44,033 bases of DNA from Oscillatoriales cyanobacterium M59_W2019_021 (lineage in GTDB: Bacteria; Cyanobacteriota; Cyanobacteriia; Cyanobacteriales; Geitlerinemataceae). The notes under the pieces are model-generated. The model was given only the letters and a program-made list of their open reading frames with translations. It was not told the origin of the DNA and ran no database searches. How positions within the stretch are numbered: position 1 is the first letter of the stretch; every line of letters begins with the position of its first letter. The position numbers and the translations under genes are program-made. This document shows, piece by piece, positions 43,069 to 44,033 of the stretch. Location of the stretch: the NCBI GenBank assembly GCA_015295945.1, contig DVED01000196.1:1-44033 (forward strand), in the 5' to 3' direction.

Positions 43069-43336
43069 ACCGTTAGCTGTAGATGTTGCTGTTACGGATA
43101 CAATGTTGACAGTTCATTTAGCCGACGATCGTATTCTCAGCGTGCCATTGACTTGGTATCCTCGCCTGTTAAATGCGACATCCGAAGAACGACAAAACTG
43201 GGAATTGCTGGGGGATGGATACGCGATCGAATGGGTAGATTTAGACGAACATATTGGGGTTGAGGGACTAATAGCAGGTCGGCGCAGTGGTGAAAGTCAG
43301 AAATCCTTCGATCGATGGTTAGCTCAGCGAAACTAG
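43037..43336 (+). CDS. DUF2442 domain protein
   Basis: A 99-residue protein of the DUF2442 family: VTDTMLTVHLADDRILSVPLTWYPRLLNATSEERQNWELLG, followed by IEWVDLDEHIGVEGLIAGR. The family has a mixed beta-strand fold and usually sits beside DUF4160. It overlaps the DUF4160 gene by 32 bases; GTGGAGG at 43023-43029 lies inside that gene, 7 bases before the ATG. The C-terminus (SGESQKSFDRWLAQRN) is basic. It could be the DNA-binding or antidote member of a two-gene module; this is inference from context. Confidence 0.85.
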   Translation: MTSLTLTLESEPLAVDVAVTDTMLTVHLADDRILSVPLTWYPRLLNATSEERQNWELLGDGYAIEWVDLDEHIGVEGLIAGRRSGESQKSFDRWLAQRN

Positions 43337-43357
43337 TATTTTCTTGGATCGTATCCC

Positions 43358-43471
43358 GCCCAGAGATGAATCTCCGGGCTAATAGGCAAACTCGTCTAAA
43401 GACGACTAAAAAACAATTACCCCAGTCCTCTTCAGAGGAGTTGAGCTATTAGTCCAGGGTTTAAACCCTGG
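43358..43471. repeat. Array of four short palindromes
   Basis: Four hairpins at nearly constant spacing: GCCCAGAGAT/ATCTCCGGGC (43358-43379), TCGTCT/AGACGA (43392-43405), TCCTCT/AGAGGA (43426-43439) and CCAGGGTTT/AAACCCTGG (43454-43471). Their centres are 30, 34 and 30 bases apart. Similar hairpins occur in cyanobacterial spacers; the second resembles the one near 17510. Confidence 0.6.
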
Positions 43472-43545
43472 GCGGTTACTGGTACTGACCGACGGTTCTT
43501 AGCCCTTCCCAACAATTCCCAACCCATCCCAAAAACAAACCTCCA

Positions 43546-43571
43546 ACTTATTACTTATTACTTATTACTTA
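43546..43571. repeat. Heptamer repeats reading into the HEAT gene
   Basis: ACTTATT units at 43546-43571. The last unit and a half is inside the HEAT gene: read on the minus strand it encodes the terminal Ser-Asn-Lys and the stop. Confidence 0.8.
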
Positions 43572-44033
43572 GCCGTTCCTCCGCCCAATTTCGCACCGCC
43601 TCATCGGGGTGGTTTTGCGCCACTTCCCGCAGGATGGGTTCCGCTTCTTCGGGATTCTGTTCGAGCAGGAATTCTTCGATCCAAGAGAAAGTTTCGGGTT
43701 GTTCTCCATAATACTGCACGATAGCGTTCACGGCTTCCATTCGTACGTCTTCATGGGCATTATTTAGAGCCTGTTGTTTGAGCCAGTCTAAGGTTTCTGG
43801 TTGCTCTTTGTAGTTATTTGCGATCGCCAAAACTGCTATAAGTCGCACATCTTCATGGGCATTTTGTAGAACCTGCTGTTTAAGCCAGTCTAAGATATTA
43901 GGTTGTTCTTTGTAGTTATTTGCGATCGCCGCAACTGCTTGCTGCCGCACATCTTCATGGGCATCTTGTAGCACCCGTTCCTTGAGCCAGTCTAAGGTTT
44001 CTGGTTGTTCTTTGTAGTTATTTGCGATCGCCA
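43558..44033 (-). CDS. HEAT-repeat protein, C-terminal part (gene runs off the right edge)
   Basis: 158 codons, open to the window edge, so the start is missing; the GTG near 43974 is internal. It contains at least three near-identical units of 34 residues (102 bp), pattern ANNYKEQPETLDWLKQQV followed by LQNAHEDVRLIAVLAI, then a diverged unit (NAIVQYYGEQPETFSWIEEF) and a cap ending VRNWAEERLSNK. These are HEAT-like helical pairs of the kind carried behind NACHT or other NTPase domains in cyanobacterial proteins. The NTPase part is not visible, so that architecture is only suggested. The strong DNA identity between units (GTAGTTATTTGCGATCGCC recurs every 102 bases) suggests recent unit duplication or exchange. 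The last three residues come from a heptamer repeat. Confidence 0.8.
   Translation of the reverse strand, partial: AIANNYKEQPETLDWLKERVLQDAHEDVRQQAVAAIANNYKEQPNILDWLKQQVLQNAHEDVRLIAVLAIANNYKEQPETLDWLKQQALNNAHEDVRMEAVNAIVQYYGEQPETFSWIEEFLLEQNPEEAEPILREVAQNHPDEAVRNWAEERLSNK

Noticed and set aside
43358-43571. CRISPR array
   Set aside because: The palindromes differ in sequence and the ACTTATT units are 7 bases with no spacers.
43558-44033. CRISPR-like array from the 102-bp periodicity
   Set aside because: The repeat is in frame and encodes HEAT units of 34 residues; there are no unique spacers.

Overview
The window is from a cyanobacterial chromosome, most likely a filamentous one. Evidence: very many GCGATCGC-type (HIP1-like) octamers in genes and spacers; a ferredoxin-NADP reductase carrying the N-terminal phycobilisome-linker domain; NDH-1 subunits NdhF and NdhD; an aa3-type oxidase locus; cyanobacterial small families (DUF2839, DUF4112); a PEP-CTERM surface protein; and heptanucleotide tandem repeats in spacers, which are typical of filamentous cyanobacteria. 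I cannot name the genus.

Layout. 1-5 kb: the end of a membrane HExxH metallopeptidase-like gene, a terminator ending a possible small RNA, an orphan P-loop ATPase, a DUF2839 protein and a PEP-CTERM protein. 5.2-9.3 kb: ndhF then ndhD on the minus strand. 9.6-12.4 kb: thioredoxin, NnrU/Z-ISO-like membrane protein, petH. 12.7-15.2 kb: a ferrous-iron uptake cluster in which FeoB is split into separate GTPase and membrane genes, followed by feoA. 15.2-17.2 kb: accessory DNA with toxin-antitoxin genes, a scar of a second copy of the same module, a MITE-like element, a TPR fragment and a small protein of unknown function. 17.6-19.8 kb: a minus-strand envelope-stress-like cluster (holin-fold membrane protein, coiled-coil protein, YqaE/Pmp3, EcsC-like protein). 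20-24.4 kb: thiL, a large protein with a HEPN-like RNxxxH motif, and a FAD/Rieske oxidoreductase. 24.5-30.6 kb: ctaC-ctaD-ctaE (minus) divergent from ctaA and ctaB (plus), i.e. the oxidase and its haem A pathway. 30.9-32.7 kb: thrC and a MoaD/ThiS-like sulfur carrier. 32.8-33.35 kb: remains of a kinase-type regulator and a pentapeptide protein. 33.4-42.7 kb: DUF4112, cell-wall amidase, HD-domain protein, F420-ligase-like protein, GNAT, universal stress protein, beta-helix protein. 42.8-44 kb: an overlapping DUF4160/DUF2442 pair and the C-terminal end of a HEAT-repeat protein whose 102-bp units are nearly identical.

How it fits together. The core is bioenergetic: NDH-1, FNR and cytochrome oxidase are parts of the shared photosynthetic/respiratory electron transport, and the Feo system would supply iron for their cofactors. 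Accessory genes lie between these blocks. No CRISPR array, tRNA, rRNA or intact transposase was seen. The observations I rank highest are the stand-alone HEPN-like protein, the split FeoB with an altered membrane motif, the toxin-antitoxin scar with its inserted palindromic element, and heptamer repeats lying against or inside the 3' ends of genes.
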